64,000 bases of DNA from Diplocarpon mali (taxonomy: Eukaryota; Ascomycota; Leotiomycetes; Helotiales; Drepanopezizaceae). The notes below the pieces were generated by a model. That model did not search any database and was not told the origin of the DNA. It saw only the letters and a list, made by a program, of their open reading frames with translations. Position numbers and translations under genes: made by a program. Location of the stretch: assembly GCA_024741835.1 (NCBI GenBank), contig JAENRP010000030.1, positions 62,001 to 126,000 on the forward strand, written 5' to 3'. This document shows positions 1-13,500 of this stretch, one piece after another; position 1 is the stretch's first letter; every line of letters begins with the position of its first letter.

Positions 1-3000
1 GAAAAGTTCATTGGTTTAAATTCTTATACTTGCTAGAGGTTTCGAACATTTCAATTCTATTCATGTAATTTTATATGAAATTGCACTTCCGACGTGATAA
101 TAAAATGAAAAGTCAGACTTGCGCAATTGATTAAATAATATGATAATATCTTACAGGGTTACTAGACTTGGACACAGCAGGTTTTGAAAAAATCCTAGTA
201 AAATGCTTGACATAATAATGGGTATTTATTTTCCAAAAAATATCTTCTTTCCCAGGTATTGGAATAATCGCCAGTCACGCCTTATACCACAGACCTACCT
301 CCCCTGTCCTACCCTAGCACCGAACCCCTCCTGTGGTTAGTAATGTGTATGATTATTCGTTTCTTTTTTTTTTTAGTTGCGCTGTGATTATAGCAAACTA
401 ATAGACCAGAGCCCGTTATTCTGTGTCGTTGGTTCGTATCTGGTTACTCTACAAGTGACTGAAATATTTAATGTAGTACAACTTTAAAATATGATATTAA
501 ATAAGTCTGCTTTACTCGTAATAAGATCTCAAAAGTCAGATACTTTGATATATCCCAATATTAGTAGAGTTACTTGCGTTAATAATACACTTGACAATAA
601 TGTTTTGTGGTAAGTGATAAAAAAAAACCAATCATTTACACTAATTATCATAGGGGGAAGACGATGACGACTTAAAGCCTGTACTTATTGTCTCCTTAAA
701 ATCTGTAGACAATTTTAAAAAGTTTATAGAGTCGATATTGAGTCCTCTTAATTATGAAATAATCAAATTCTAGGTCGAATAAAGCTATAACTTTTTAAAA
801 GCTTTGAAATATTTTATTGCTTTTTTAACAAATGCACTTAATTTACGATCTTTGCTTAGGTATTTAAGGATTATTTAATGTTTTCCTTTGAACATGCTAT
901 ATTAGTTCTAAACTACATAGCATAAGCGAAAAACGCTATAGTTGGATTTGTATACAAGGAGAAACTAGCTTTAAAACCCCTTTTATCTTCACTATTCAGC
1001 CATGTATACTTATAATTCCTTATTTCTAAAATAAGAGTCCCACCTAAACCTTAGTCGACAGTTTTAACTTTAGCTCCCGGGCAAGTACGTTCTTAAGAAG
1101 GTGCCTTAGTAAATAGAGTCGCCTTAGATTCTCCATTCTAAAATAAGCCTTCCTTGCTTATGGCGGCTATTTGTTTAATTATTATCAGGAGTCTTACTAA
1201 TTATTAGCAGCTATTTAAATTGAAGGCTTCTTATTAATCTTATATTGAATTGTTAAAATGTATCCTTTTCCTTCATCTCTTTCTCTTCCTCTTCCTCATA
1301 TCATATAGTATAGCCTACCTTTTCCCCCTTTATATCATTTATTAAGCGTTTCCTTTAATCGTAAGTATATATTTGAGTAATCCTAAAGTACACAAGTAGA
1401 GGTCGAAAGTAAAAGGTATTTATAAAAGAGGTAGTATAGTAAAGAGAGAGAAAATAATTCCGAAGTTTCCGAAGTTTCTGGTTTTATTTGACTTGGGGTT
1501 TTGGTTATTTAGTAGTCGAAAGGACTTAATCTTAGCTCTGCAGACTCTTTAAATGAATCTGCAGGTTTATAGGAGATACCACGTATAGTTGTTAAGTCGT
1601 CGTCTCCCGGATTGTTTAGATATATATACCAACAGCTAAAGAAATAACTTCATAGTAAATATATAGGAATAGAGTACGTTACAAGATATAAGGAAAAGGG
1701 AGAGGGAAAGGAACACATTTTAAAGCGTTATAAAAAGCCGGTGAGAAGGGTTATAATTAAGAGTCGCGAACTACTCGTATTACGCTTAATACAATTGAAT
1801 AAATGACTGCTACTAATAAATAGGGTTTATATTAGAATAGAGAAATTAAGGTGACTCAATTTTCCATATCTTCTTAAGAATTTACTCGCCTAAGACCTAG
1901 AGGGAACAATTATCAATTAAGGTATAGGTTAGACTATTATCTAAGGAACTAGGAACTATAAGTACATTAGTCTAAGTATTAAAAGATGTAAGGAATTTCT
2001 AAACTGGTTTTCTGCTTGTATATAGAAAAATAGTATAGTGTTTCCTGCTCGTGCTTTATATTTTGGAACTAATGTATTACATCAAGAGAGAGAAAACGAT
2101 TCTGAGTGAGTTTCTCAAATACAAAGACGAAGTAACTATAGCACTTTATATAATGCAGTAAGAAGTAATTTTATAATGATTGCTTTGTGCTATTGAGCCA
2201 AGACTATAGGTTAAAGTGTAATCAGTTTGAGCAGTGATTTAGCTAATTCTAGTCTTCTGAGTTTTATAAATCTTGTTAATAATTTAGCGCAAACTTGAAA
2301 AGGTTGGGGATAATAACTCGGCCAAAAGCTCGGGGGAGGCAAGTCAGCTCGATTTTTGAAATCTGAGTTGGGAAAACTCGCAGCATGGCCATTTTACCCT
2401 TGTAGTGTGAAGTGGGTTTGCAGCCTCCTGAGGAAAAGAAGGATTATCTGCGAAATTCCAAAAATAATTGAAATGATCTGCAAATCTTAAACTTTGTGGC
2501 CGCTGCCAGGATTCTTGGCTTGCTCTCGTTCTCTTATTTGAGTTGCTGTATCTTCCTCATAAGGTTTCACCTGCTAATATAATGAGTCGGGAGTACCCGT
2601 TAGTTACAAGGCATCCACCAACAATCCCCCCCCTGATTGGGTATTAAATCGCACAAAAAATGGGGCAGTACCGGGGGGCCCAACAGAGTTGTAATGTAAC
2701 TAATACATCTGCTTAAATCAAGTCCTTACCGCTATCAAGAAGTTTCTTCTGCACTTTCTTAGATCTCTTCTAGGTTGAATTCTAGCTTTTACTTCAGAAT
2801 AAGCATGGGCAGTTGACTACTCGGGATCTTCGCCCCGTAAAACGACACATTTAATTTTCAGTTAAGAGGGCAGAACTCCAAAAAGATCAAGGCTAGCCCT
2901 GTACAGCATGCCATATGACTCACTTGTTTCAACTTACAAAAGAGGCTCCCAAAAGATTTATTTTCTAGAAAAAGGGTTCTTCACAAAAAAACGGGGGAGA

Positions 3001-4400
3001 GGGGCAGGATTTCTTCCAGAAGAAGGTTCTTCAAATCAGCAAACACTACTGTCAGACCTACCTACCACTTTGTCGCAGGATAATCAGAAATCTTACAAGC
3101 TTACTCACAAGAGTAGTGCGAAGTACATTTTATCATGACATCTAGTGTTTTTCTAGCCTGCAATAAAGGAATAGTTGCACGGACAGGGGAATAGAGCTAA
3201 ATACTTGTGTTTCTCTACTTCCTTATTACAGCTTTCATCTATATTCGTTGGGAAATTATTTGATCGGCAATAATAATATTATTATAATAGCTTGGGTGTT
3301 TTAGGTACAGAATAAATAGAGAAACCTTAGCGTAGGGATATGCTATTGTATTTTGAAAACGAGTCATTGTAGATGAAAGATCAAAGGAGGGCTGCGGGCG
3401 TAAGACGATATCTAGGTAAGTAAGATGAGGAAGATTAGTGATTCTACATTAGGTCAACTCTCTGGAGGCGACAATTAGAGCAAGGACGACAACAGGAGAG
3501 GAAGTGGCCTTGTAATTGTATTATAATAATTAAGCAAAAAACTAAATAACAAAAAAATAAGAGGGCCAAAGATTCTTGGGAAGCTAAGAATTAAAACAAA
3601 TTGCTTACAGAAATCATTAATACCGATATTACTTTGAATATATATATGTGTGTGTATGTATATATGTATATATATCAATACTAGCTCTGTGAATAGTTGC
3701 GTCACAATAGTTGCTTTCTAAAAAAAGACGTTTAGAAAACTTCTTGAAACTTCTTTAAAAAATGTCTTATTTCTTAACACCCTTCTTTAGTGAGCTGAGA
3801 CAAGTGAGCCACACGGCGTTGGCGTAGCCCCTAAGTGATAACTGGTCGGCCTCCGCTTTAGCTGGGGTGACCGGCTATTACCCGAGAATCCACTTCGTCG
3901 CAGACCAAATCCGCATGAAAGTATATTTAAGCTCGCAAACGCAATTTACTATGCAAATCCTCCCCCAAAAATGAGGTGTTTGGCCTGAGATGAAGTACCA
4001 GGGGATCTGACAACTCTCGGGGATTCTTTTGCTTGCCCCCAACCCTTGGCTCAAACGCCATCCAGAGGTCGGCAGAATACAGAGTTTTCCGCGCATCATA
4101 AGACGCCATGGGCAGACACGAATCGTACAGAGTAGATCCCTTGATCTTCGTTGGAGTACTCTTTCCAAGGCTAAATCTAAAAGAGTTCGCGGATGTAGCC
4201 TCACGTGTGAAGCCGATCAAGCAGAATAATCGCACTCGGCGAAATGCTTACCTGTCGCAGATGGTGGGTATAACCAAGAGTTACTTAAGGAGTAGGCTTC
4301 TCGTACGAATTTTAAGCCTTTGGCACGAATGGAAAGTTTCCGGAGCCTCTCAAGTTTCCACTTGTCTCAAGTTTTCACTTGAGCAGCAGCGATTGTAGGG
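1..4400. repeat. AT-rich, gene-free island, probably RIP-degraded repeat
   Basis: About 4.4 kb with very many stop codons in all frames, long A/T runs and many TpA steps. In one line counted by eye (1741-1800), 21 of 60 bases are G or C, well below the flanking genes. No coding frame with family motifs was seen; the longest open stretches (around 2908-3138 and 3878-4235) show no recognisable domain. A short alternating TA/TG tract lies at 3637-3676. Composition rises again between about 3.8 and 4.4 kb, just before the pectinase gene. In Pezizomycotina such islands are usually transposons mutated by repeat-induced point mutation. That origin is inferred: I found no terminal repeats or transposase motifs. 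Confidence 0.6.
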
Positions 4401-4472
4401 AGAGGAGCAACAAATAAGGCTTGACAACTTCTACACTTTGCCCATGGTTACATCTCCACAATTCGCTTCCTT

Positions 4473-4507
4473 CACGTGGTTTTCAGGGTTCATTATAGGA
4501 ATATATA
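4473..4507 (+). promoter_or_regulatory. Putative promoter elements of the GH28 gene (CACGTG and TATA box)
   Basis: A palindromic CACGTG sits at 4473-4478 and a TATATA stretch at 4502-4507, followed by pyrimidine-rich DNA and then the start codon at 4650. Spacing and order suit a fungal core promoter with an upstream bHLH-type site. Assignment rests on motif and position only. Confidence 0.35.
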
Positions 4508-4649
4508 GCCTCCCTCCGCAGCTCAAGTTCTTCGTCCTCTAGAGTTAATCTTGTTTGTCACCTTGCACGATCTGGCATCTGCTCAAATATATTTCGAACT
4601 GCAGCCTTACTTTCTACTCATTGTATCAACCGCAATCGAAACTTTCAGT

Positions 4650-6416
4650 ATGTTGTTTACAGGAACAATTGGCCTGGCATTTGCCCTGGCTTCTCTCTCT
4701 GCCTTTGCTCAAGGACAATATTCGGGACCAACATCGGTTGAAGAATATAGAAAACTCCATCCCTACGTATATCCATACGCGGTCTATCGCCCAGAGACTT
4801 ATATTCGACCTTCGAAGAATGAGACGGACGACGTCTCGGCGGAGTTTTACTGGGGGTTAAAGAATGCAAATAATGGAGGCAGGCTTGTCTTACCCAAAAA
4901 TCAAACCTTTGTGATTGGGAAGAAGCTGGATCTCACATTTCTAAAGGATGTAGAGGTCAATCTTGAGGGCAAGATCCTGGTACGTATTCTCCGATACTTG
5001 TCGGGACTGTATTTTGACCGTTCATATAGTTCACTAACGACATCGCTTACTGGCAAGCCAACAATTTTTACCATCCGTTTCAAGAGTCCATCTCATTTTG
5101 GAAGTGGGGAGGGGAAGATATCAAGATCTACGGATCTGGAACATTAGATGGCAATGGACAGCAATGGTGGGATGCATATGCTGGACAACAACTTGTGGTT
5201 AGTTATGCTCCTTCAAAATTGCACAGCTGAAGTGCTTACTCGTATCCAGGATAAATTCAGCACTTATCTTCGACCCATTCTATTCTATGCTGAGAATACT
5301 ACCAACCTCCACGTCGAGGGGATACGTTTCCAAGGCTCTCCATGCTGGACAAATTTTATCGTTACTTGTATGAACGCTCATCTAGTTCCCTTGCTTCCTA
5401 CCACTTGCTCACGCATATTAAATAGCAAAGGATGTTGTATATGACAAAGTAGTCATCGAGAACGTCTCTGCAAACAAGGTTAGCTTCAACATCCTCTTAC
5501 ATAGAGATGAAGACCTCCTAACAGCTGCAGAACCGTCCTAAGAATAGCGACGGCTTGGACTCTTACAACGTGGACGGCTTGACTGTACGCGATTCCTGGT
5601 TCAACACTGGCGATGACTGTTACAGCGCTAAGCCCAACTCATCAAACATTCATGTCGAGAATATGTACTGCGTATGTATCCCATGGGTAGTTTCAAATCT
5701 CGCTTCCCAAGACCGATGACTGTATATTTGGACGAGACGAGTCCTCAATCTCTATCAACGAAAGCAAGGCTAACTCTACTGAAGAACGGTACACACGGCA
5801 TGAGTATGGGGAGCATAGGGCAGTACGCCGGCGTCAAGGATTACATCGTCAATGCCCACTTTGAGAACGTGGCAATGCTGAATGGAAAGGTAAACTCCCA
5901 TCTCTCGTTCGATCTGGACCTGTATGCTTGAGGCTAACCAAGGGTGCAGAATGGGGCCCGTCTCAAGATCCGGGCAGGGAAAGACGTGGGATACGGATTC
6001 ATCGATAATATCACGTTCAACAATTTCCAAATCGAGAAAACCGACTGGCCCATCGTGCTGGATGCGTGCTACTTGGACCTCAACGCTGTTCGTTCCCGTC
6101 TCTTCCTCACACCCACTCTCTGGCGATATCAACCATCCACTAACGTGTACATGCAAAGACGGAATGCGCTAAATACCCCTCCCAAGTCGACGTAACCAAC
6201 ATCCACTTCTCCAACTTCCGCGGTCGCACCTCCGGGAGGAAAGGCCGCAAAGTCGCGTTTCTCGTCTGTTCCCCGGGCGCAGTCTGCACGAATATCACGC
6301 TCGACAATATTGAGCTTACGAGCCCCAAGGGCAGCCCGACTGAGATTCTTTGCAACGGTATCACTGGCGGGGTAGGTATGCCTTGCATTCCTACCAATGG
6401 GACAACGGATGATTAG
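4650..6416 (+). CDS. Secreted exo-polygalacturonase, glycoside hydrolase family 28
   Basis: Join 4650-4979, 5030-5197, 5250-5367, 5426-5478, 5531-5671, 5785-5889, 5950-6087, 6159-6416 gives 436 residues in eight exons; every junction keeps phase and has GT-AG borders. ATG 4650 is the first ATG in frame and opens a hydrophobic signal peptide of about 20 residues (MLFTGTIGLAFALASLSAFA). The four GH28 signatures are intact and in order: NSD (Asp230), GDD (Asp251 and Asp252), the catalytic-His motif THG (His274) and RLK (309-311). Length and the HGxSMGSxGQY context favour an exo-acting enzyme that removes galacturonate from pectin ends outside the cell. A rhamnogalacturonase is less likely. It sits directly beside the AT-rich island and no other pectin gene is nearby. 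Cysteines near the C-terminus probably form disulfides. Confidence 0.93.
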
Positions 6417-7503
6417 GAGCGGGCGTAGAAAAGAGGTGGATTGCGTGAGCTGTGGAGTTCGAAAGGGGCTGGTTTTATTCTGTTCTCGTAACTTGGCTCA
6501 TTTGAAATGAGAAAAAAGTGCCTTTTTGATAAGTGAATACTAGAATTCCACGATACCCTTTCATCCCAGGTGCAGAGGAGGGGGTCGATACGCCAAAACG
6601 AGCATTCCCTCTCATATTCAAACGTTCCCCTACTTTTGCAAACCTGTCACCCCTATCCTTTGCCGAGATCTTGCGGTGCCTAAACACAGCACATGAAGGT
6701 GCCGGGCACGACCAGTTCCAGTTCTCGAACAGCGGCCCGATGGGTCATCCATAAAGTCCCCAGAATCCGCTGCTCCCCCCGGCCCATCACTGCTGTTGCG
6801 CTTCCATCTTGGCTTCTGTGCCATGCCACGCAAAAAGGGCATAACATCAAACATTAAAGCCACATAAAAACATCTCATTGGTCGTTGGTGTTCTGAAACG
6901 AAATGCTACAGAAAATATTAGGGAGGAAAAAAAATTACAGAACCTAGGGGGCGGTTTAGGTCGTCTTTTTTCTTTTCTCCAAACCCAAGTCTCTTTCTAG
7001 ACTTCTGGCTGTACAGGCGAGTGATCATTGCTAAAGGATTCCAGGTCTACCAAGAGGCTGGCGCGTGATCTAAGTCCTTCCAAAATTCAAAAAAAATAGA
7101 CCGAAACCCTCAAATACCTGTGGCGCGCCGTAGCTGTGACTCGTAATTATCGGATCATGAACCTCAACCGGTCAACCGATCAATTTCCTAGTCAGTGTGA
7201 GGGAATTATTTCTTTTTGCTGTTAAAACATTCCGAACATGACTCTCCGGGCCATTGGCTAGCCTGTCACTTGTGAAGTTCAAGAATTCCGGGACCCGGCT
7301 ATTGAGCTCAACCCCCCCCGATATCCAATATGATCACAAAGAGGAAGAAAGAGGAAATAGATTAGCCTCAAATCATCAAAACAAACACCATGCAGGTATG
7401 TTTCAAGTAGCCTGCATTCTCACCACGCATCCGCGCCCATCATAAATTATATTTATTTCGCACTTCACCACGTCCCCGCTTACCCCCCTCACCTACCATC
7501 ACT
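6417..7503. other. Intergenic region between convergent GH28 and VPS13 genes
   Basis: About 1.1 kb that must hold the 3' UTRs of both convergent genes. Open stretches here (for example 6533-6754 and 7254-7445) lack family motifs and are not annotated. Confidence 0.7.
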
Positions 7504-10500
7504 CTACTCAGTCGCCTTGTATTTCTTGTTAAACTCTCCTACCGCAACCCCAATCTTCTTGTACAGAAAATTTCTACTGCTCTCCTCAGCGACCGGTACG
7601 AAAGGGCCATTCGTGCCCCCTCTCAGCGTGAGACTAAGCCCCGTGCGCTCTTTACTAATCGTTTGGATGTCCTTGAGAGGGACGTCCCACTCGCTCTTCA
7701 GCTTTTTGCTCTTGATGAGCATAATGCGGCTGTACGTGAGCATGACGACGACGTCCTCGCGCGGCAACTCGAGGTGCGCAATGTACTGCTCGTTGAAGTA
7801 CTTGCCGTTGTCCAGTTGCTTGAGCCAGAACTGGCCGAGCGCTTCGCGCTGCGAGTACGGCCGCACGATACCGTCTGTGCCGATGAAGCGCGTAAGGCGC
7901 ACTCGATCGAGGCCGTCGCCGTCAAACACGGTAGTGGTGTTGCGAATGCCCTCGCTGACATTTGAGGCGAGATCAAAAACGCCAATGGCGGGTTTGGTAA
8001 CAAATCCTAGAGCGCCCTTTCCGACGCCCTTGAAGAACCCGGTGATACCTTCTTGCTCAGCGCCTTCCATGGGCTTTCGTGCAAGGCCTCCGACACCGCT
8101 GGCAAGACTGCTTACGAGGGAGTTGGCTCCTGCAGTGACACCATACAGTGCGTGCTTGGGACGATTTCTCGATCTCGTCATACGACGGCGATCCTGGAAT
8201 TGCTTGTCCATCGTAGCCTCAGCGAGTCCCTTGGCGATGCTGCCAGTAACCTTGGAGAAACTGTCAGAGACTCCAAAGACCGACTTCTTGACGAAGCTGG
8301 TGGCACCCTTAGCAATACCAATTCCGAGCTGCTCAGGTCTATCAGACATGATGAATCCCTGGTATGGCTCGTAGAAGATATCTGCGACTCCAGAACTAAG
8401 ATTGCTGAAGAGACCAACAGGGTTTCCAAGAAAGTCGGCTGAACCAAGGATCTTGTGTACCTGGTACAGTGCTTCTTGGGAGTAATGATTCGACATATTC
8501 TGCAGCAGGACAGCAGCAGACACTCTCGCATTCTCCAACATCAAAGCGTTCAGTCGGACGGGAGCATCATTGATATTACCTATAGCCATGGTGAGGACAT
8601 TCAAGAAGAACATGAGCGGATTTCTCGACGATGTCTTGTCCTCGGCATTGACCCGGTCTGTGCGCACAAACGATAAGTCAAGCTGCATAGGCTGGATATT
8701 CAATAGCTCGAAGTACATATCCTGACTTGAATGGTCTTGAGTTGGCTCCGGAATATCTAGATTCTCATCGCATAGTACACCTTCCTGTGTTTCCGACCAT
8801 GTCGCACCAGGGACCTTTGAGAACTCAAGGAGAGCGTAGACGAAATCTTCGTCGATTTCAAGAGTCATCTGCTGCAACAAGATTGTCGCATATTTGATAT
8901 ACAGAACACCATACGAATCATCCTTGACCCTGGAGACCATGACATGCACCGACGGATGGGATTCAGTCTCCTTTGTGTTCTTGGTAACCACACTAGGATA
9001 CAGAATCATGGGAAAGATCCCACCGTAAAGTTGATTGTCGATTTGTATCCAGTTAATGCCAGCTGTAAAAGTCTGGAAGAGTGGCGACTCGGTAAACTTC
9101 AAGTGGATGTCTCGGAATGTGACATATGCGAGCTCCTTCAACTGAGCATTCACCAGCGAGACCCCGATACCAGCCAGCTTAAGCTGTGCCCGAAACGTCA
9201 CGCCCGTATCTTGATCCTTGACCTCAAATCCTCCCGCGACACTAGTGGACGACTCCGAGCGCGATTTCTGCTTGTACAAACTCTTGGAAGCTTTATAATT
9301 CGACAAAATCAAGGTCTGCGTTGGCCCATCTGCTGCCACATTTAGATCAATAATCTTTGGCTCTCTAGCGCCGGTTGCATTATGCGGAGCAGGTATTTTC
9401 ATGGGTATCAGATTTCCAATCTCCGCAAGCTTGATGTGCCGCTCTTTTCCATTAGCATTGATAATGAGCTCCTTCTGCTTTGCGGCCGGATAGTCCCAAG
9501 CATATGGCATGATGCTTCTCGGCGGTAATCGATATCGGATTGGGCGCCAGCCAGACCGGTCCTCTGTTTCCTCATCATCAATGTTAGGGTTTGCTTGAAA
9601 GAACATGAATTCAGTGTCACTCTCATTTCGCATAGAGAATGGCCAATTCTTAGTCTCGGTGCTGAGGTGCAGAAATATCGTAGCGTTCTCCATCAGAACC
9701 TCGACCCGCACCAACTTTGGCCGCTGGCCAACCTTGGCAAGCTTGACGTGTGTTGTACCAAGATCCGAGATATTGAATGGGGATGACCATTGATTGTTGA
9801 CACCAGGAAAACATAAAGATAGTTGTTTCGGTACAGTTTTCTGCAGGAAATGGAGAGGCTGCAATTCCTTGGGCTCGATGGTCATGAGTTCAGAAGACCC
9901 AGGTGTCCGAACGTTGATCTCTTCGGTCATTTGATTCTTGATCACAAATCTCGGGGCCAAGGTGACAACTTTAGTCATCTTGTACTTCCCCTGTCCCGGT
10001 TCTATCGTGATGCCTATGTGGATCTCGCTGCTCTTTGTCGCAGAGGGCAAGACCACATCTATTGTAGATCCGATAGCGTCGAAGCTCTGCGGCTTACTCC
10101 AGCTAGATTCTCCGACCTTGAGGAGAACACGATTTCGTTGATCGTCTGCTCCAAAAGCAAACATGTAAGGTAATGCCTTTTGTCTCTCCCTGTCAGTCGA
10201 ACCAGTGTGAAACCCTTGCCCGGCCGCTGTTTTGGCCTGCTGAAGTAGTGATTTAGCCTTGACATTTATGCCCAATCCCGTCTTATTGAGAATGACATAT
10301 GGACTGAAGACAGTGACCCTGAAAGCGCCACCGCTATCGGGTATCTTGTAGTAATGGAGCCGGAGATTCAACGCCAAGCCGTCACTGTCTTTACAGACCA
10401 GAGTAGACTCTTTTCTGAAGTCTTCCTGATTGTTAGAATTGATAATCGCAAACTCGCTGGCTTTAAACAGCGTATCCTGCATGTCAACGCTCAATAGTAG

Positions 10501-13500
10501 CAGATGGGAGAGCTCGACAACATGGACAGGACTAAGACCACCCTTGCGAAGGAAATTGGTCCAATCTTTCTTAGTGTTCTTATCGTATATGCGATATTTG
10601 AAGTCATAAGGCAGAAGATTCTCAAGCTCAACTGGGGCAGAAAGACGGATGCGCATGTACGGATAGATACTAATACTAATCGTTAGTGCCAGAGTTGCAA
10701 GGCGACGGTGTCACATACCTGGTGAGTGGATTGGTCTTGTCCACAGTCGCATGCATCTGGAAATAGAAGGGTGGAGTGTTTTTGTCTTGCTCGCCTTTGC
10801 AAGTCAATGTTCTCGTTGGTCGTTGGAGAAGATCTCTCCACCACAGAGATTCAGTAGACCACGAATAACCAAAACCTTGATCAGGTCTGACCAGTAAAGA
10901 CTTCAAATAAGCTGCACCAACAGGAGCAGGGCGACTCTCCCCAGGGGCAATCTTCTCAATCTTCAGTAGGTGGCCTTCTTGTGCATCAAAGACACCCATT
11001 TCAACCGGGATCTGAGTATTGTTTTCGACCAGGAGCGGAGAGCGGAATGTGATATACTTAACATTGTCGGCACCGAGTGTGATCTCCACCAAAAGACGAT
11101 GGAGAATCTGGTCCTTGCGAGGACGAAGGCTGTACAGGTACTCGCCCTCTCGGTTGACGGCGATTTTGTTGACACTGTCAAAGCCGCTGCCCTCGAGCCT
11201 CACACCGACAATTCCGGTGTTGTCTTCAGGCGACAGATTCTCACGCATTTTCTCCCAGTCTTCGAATCGCCACGGTCCTTCCTCACCGTCTTCCAGCTTG
11301 GCGGCCATCGGGTTATCTTCCCCAGGCACGTCAGCCCATACATTCATATCAAAACCTGTATAGTTTCGAATGCGGTAAGGTGCTTCTGTTCCGCGCGGCT
11401 TTGAGAGCACATCATCTTCTTGCGACAAAAATTGTGCTGATTTCGACGCAAGAGCGATTGTTGCAGACGTAATGGTCAATTCAAGTGTTTTTCGCGACAC
11501 GACATCAATTGCCATGCGATTTGAGCTGGATTCCTTCGATATTTGCAAGCCTAACTGCCAAGGCTCAATAAGAGGTTCCCAAGCAGACTTCGAGAAGTTG
11601 TAGATGTTAATGAACACATCAATGCTGGTCTCTGCTGACAGGCTGCTTGTCCAGTCTGCCGCCGTGGCCGTGAAACCCTTGACACTGAGGTCCAGTATCG
11701 GCAGTTCATGGAGATCGCCAATCAAGATCACTCTCAAACCGTCCATAGTGGCACTCAGCTCTTCATGCTTTTGTATGAGCTGTTTCACTGATGTCGGGCC
11801 ACTTTGTTTGGAGGATGGACTCGTGGCAGCTTTGCTCTTCTTTGCCATCGTCGACGCTCCCTTTCCGCTTGCTGTTCTCCGCTTCAAAGACCCGTCACCA
11901 GCCTTGAGTTGCTTGGTCTTTTCGTCCGAAGCAGATGGTTTATTGCGCTCGTTATCGTCCAGGCCAGACAACTCGGAAGCCTTGCCCACAATTTGGGTAG
12001 CCAGGAGAATATCTCGAAGCGATAGACGAAGTACAAGTGGCTCAACATCGATATGAATGCTCGATAGATTCTCCTTTGAGCTGTCAACCGACAGTTGAAC
12101 TGAGAAATCGTCCAAAATTCGCAGGCGAGAGTCCTCAAAGCGATCCATCCGACACAAAAACATCCCCATTTTGGACATCTGTAAAGTAAGAGCATGCTGT
12201 TTAGACATGAGAATCTGCTTCGTGCCAAGAACAATGGCTTCCGAGTTGGAGCTGAGTGGGTTTGCAATCAAGATGATTTGCGCGTCTACGACATTGACTC
12301 TAAAAGCAACTGTCATCGGAGAGTCTCCTGCCTGAGAGGAAGCTTTGCTAGGAGTCTTCTCGATCGATTTGGTAGACTTAAGACGTTTAGGTAGGGGTCT
12401 CGTATCGGAAAAACACGATTCCGCATCTGTGTCGTTTTGAGATCCAACTAGGCTGTCGTCATCTGGAATCAGAGAATCTTCGACGGCCAGACCGCCTGTG
12501 ATGAATGTCTGAATCGCGAATAGATAGTCCAGGGCAAAAATGACTCTAGGGCTGTCGACGGCCACTATGGCGATAAGATTACGCTCGTGTCCGCCGGATA
12601 TAGTCAAGCTTGCCATGAACTGTTGGACATCTTTGTTGGAAGAAGTCATAATCTTTCGGAACTTGTTGGCGGACTTGGTTCTGCTATCTTGTATGGTGAA
12701 GGACTGGATTAACAATTCGGATTCCAAGGAACTGTCAGTCATCATCCGAAGCTTCACTTTCGTGTCGTCCAGTGAAAACTTTGACAGGCTAGATGCTTCG
12801 AGGTCTCTTACTGGCTCGTCATCCTTGGCTAGAATAAGTTCCAGTCCAATAGTGTGAACATGGAATGCGAGATCAAGTTTGGTCCAACTGTTGGAATTAA
12901 CGCCTAGTTCGGGTCCCAGATTCACAACTTTACTGCCTTCTTCGCCTGCCTCCTTAGCATTACGTCCAGCAGTATCTGCCTTCTTCAGTGTGGCTTCAGG
13001 AACGTCGTCAACGGCTGATTGCTCGCTCTCATCAGCATCTACAGCAAAAGCTGCAGGCACAGATCTAGCCAGCTCCAACAGAAACTTGAGCTGGTTCTGG
13101 GTGATGCGGAGATTGAAGTCTGTCATACTGCCTTCAATCTCAGTATCAGGCCTCTTGATGCCCTCAGCGTGCTCAGCGTAGGTAATTTGGAAACCAAGGT
13201 CCACCTTATCAATAAGCTCCAACTCTTCAGCGCGATCCTCCGAGAAGTGGAAGTCCGAAGTAAGTCGAATGTTTCGGATTCCAGCTGAAAGCTTCATGGC
13301 AATGATAGCATCCTTAGAATCGTCTAGTGGGACGAACTTGTTCTCCAGAAAGATCTCTCCCAGGTAGGCTGTAATCAGATCTCGCTTCGGCTGGCCAGCT
13401 ATCATAGCTCGAGGGAATACAACGATAGGCGTCTTGACATTGATATCGAATTGAACTCTGTTTGCATTTTGTTGGAGCTGACTGGCCTGGTTAGCGGCTG

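Noticed and set aside
2908..3138. 76-codon plus-strand open frame in the AT-rich island
   Set aside because: No motif, lies in stop-dense degraded DNA, and length is within chance expectation.
7517..8374. 285-codon plus-strand open frame antisense to VPS13
   Set aside because: It mirrors the VPS13 C-terminal coding frame, has a Ser/Arg/Pro-heavy mix and no motif; the minus-strand frame matches VPS13 throughout.
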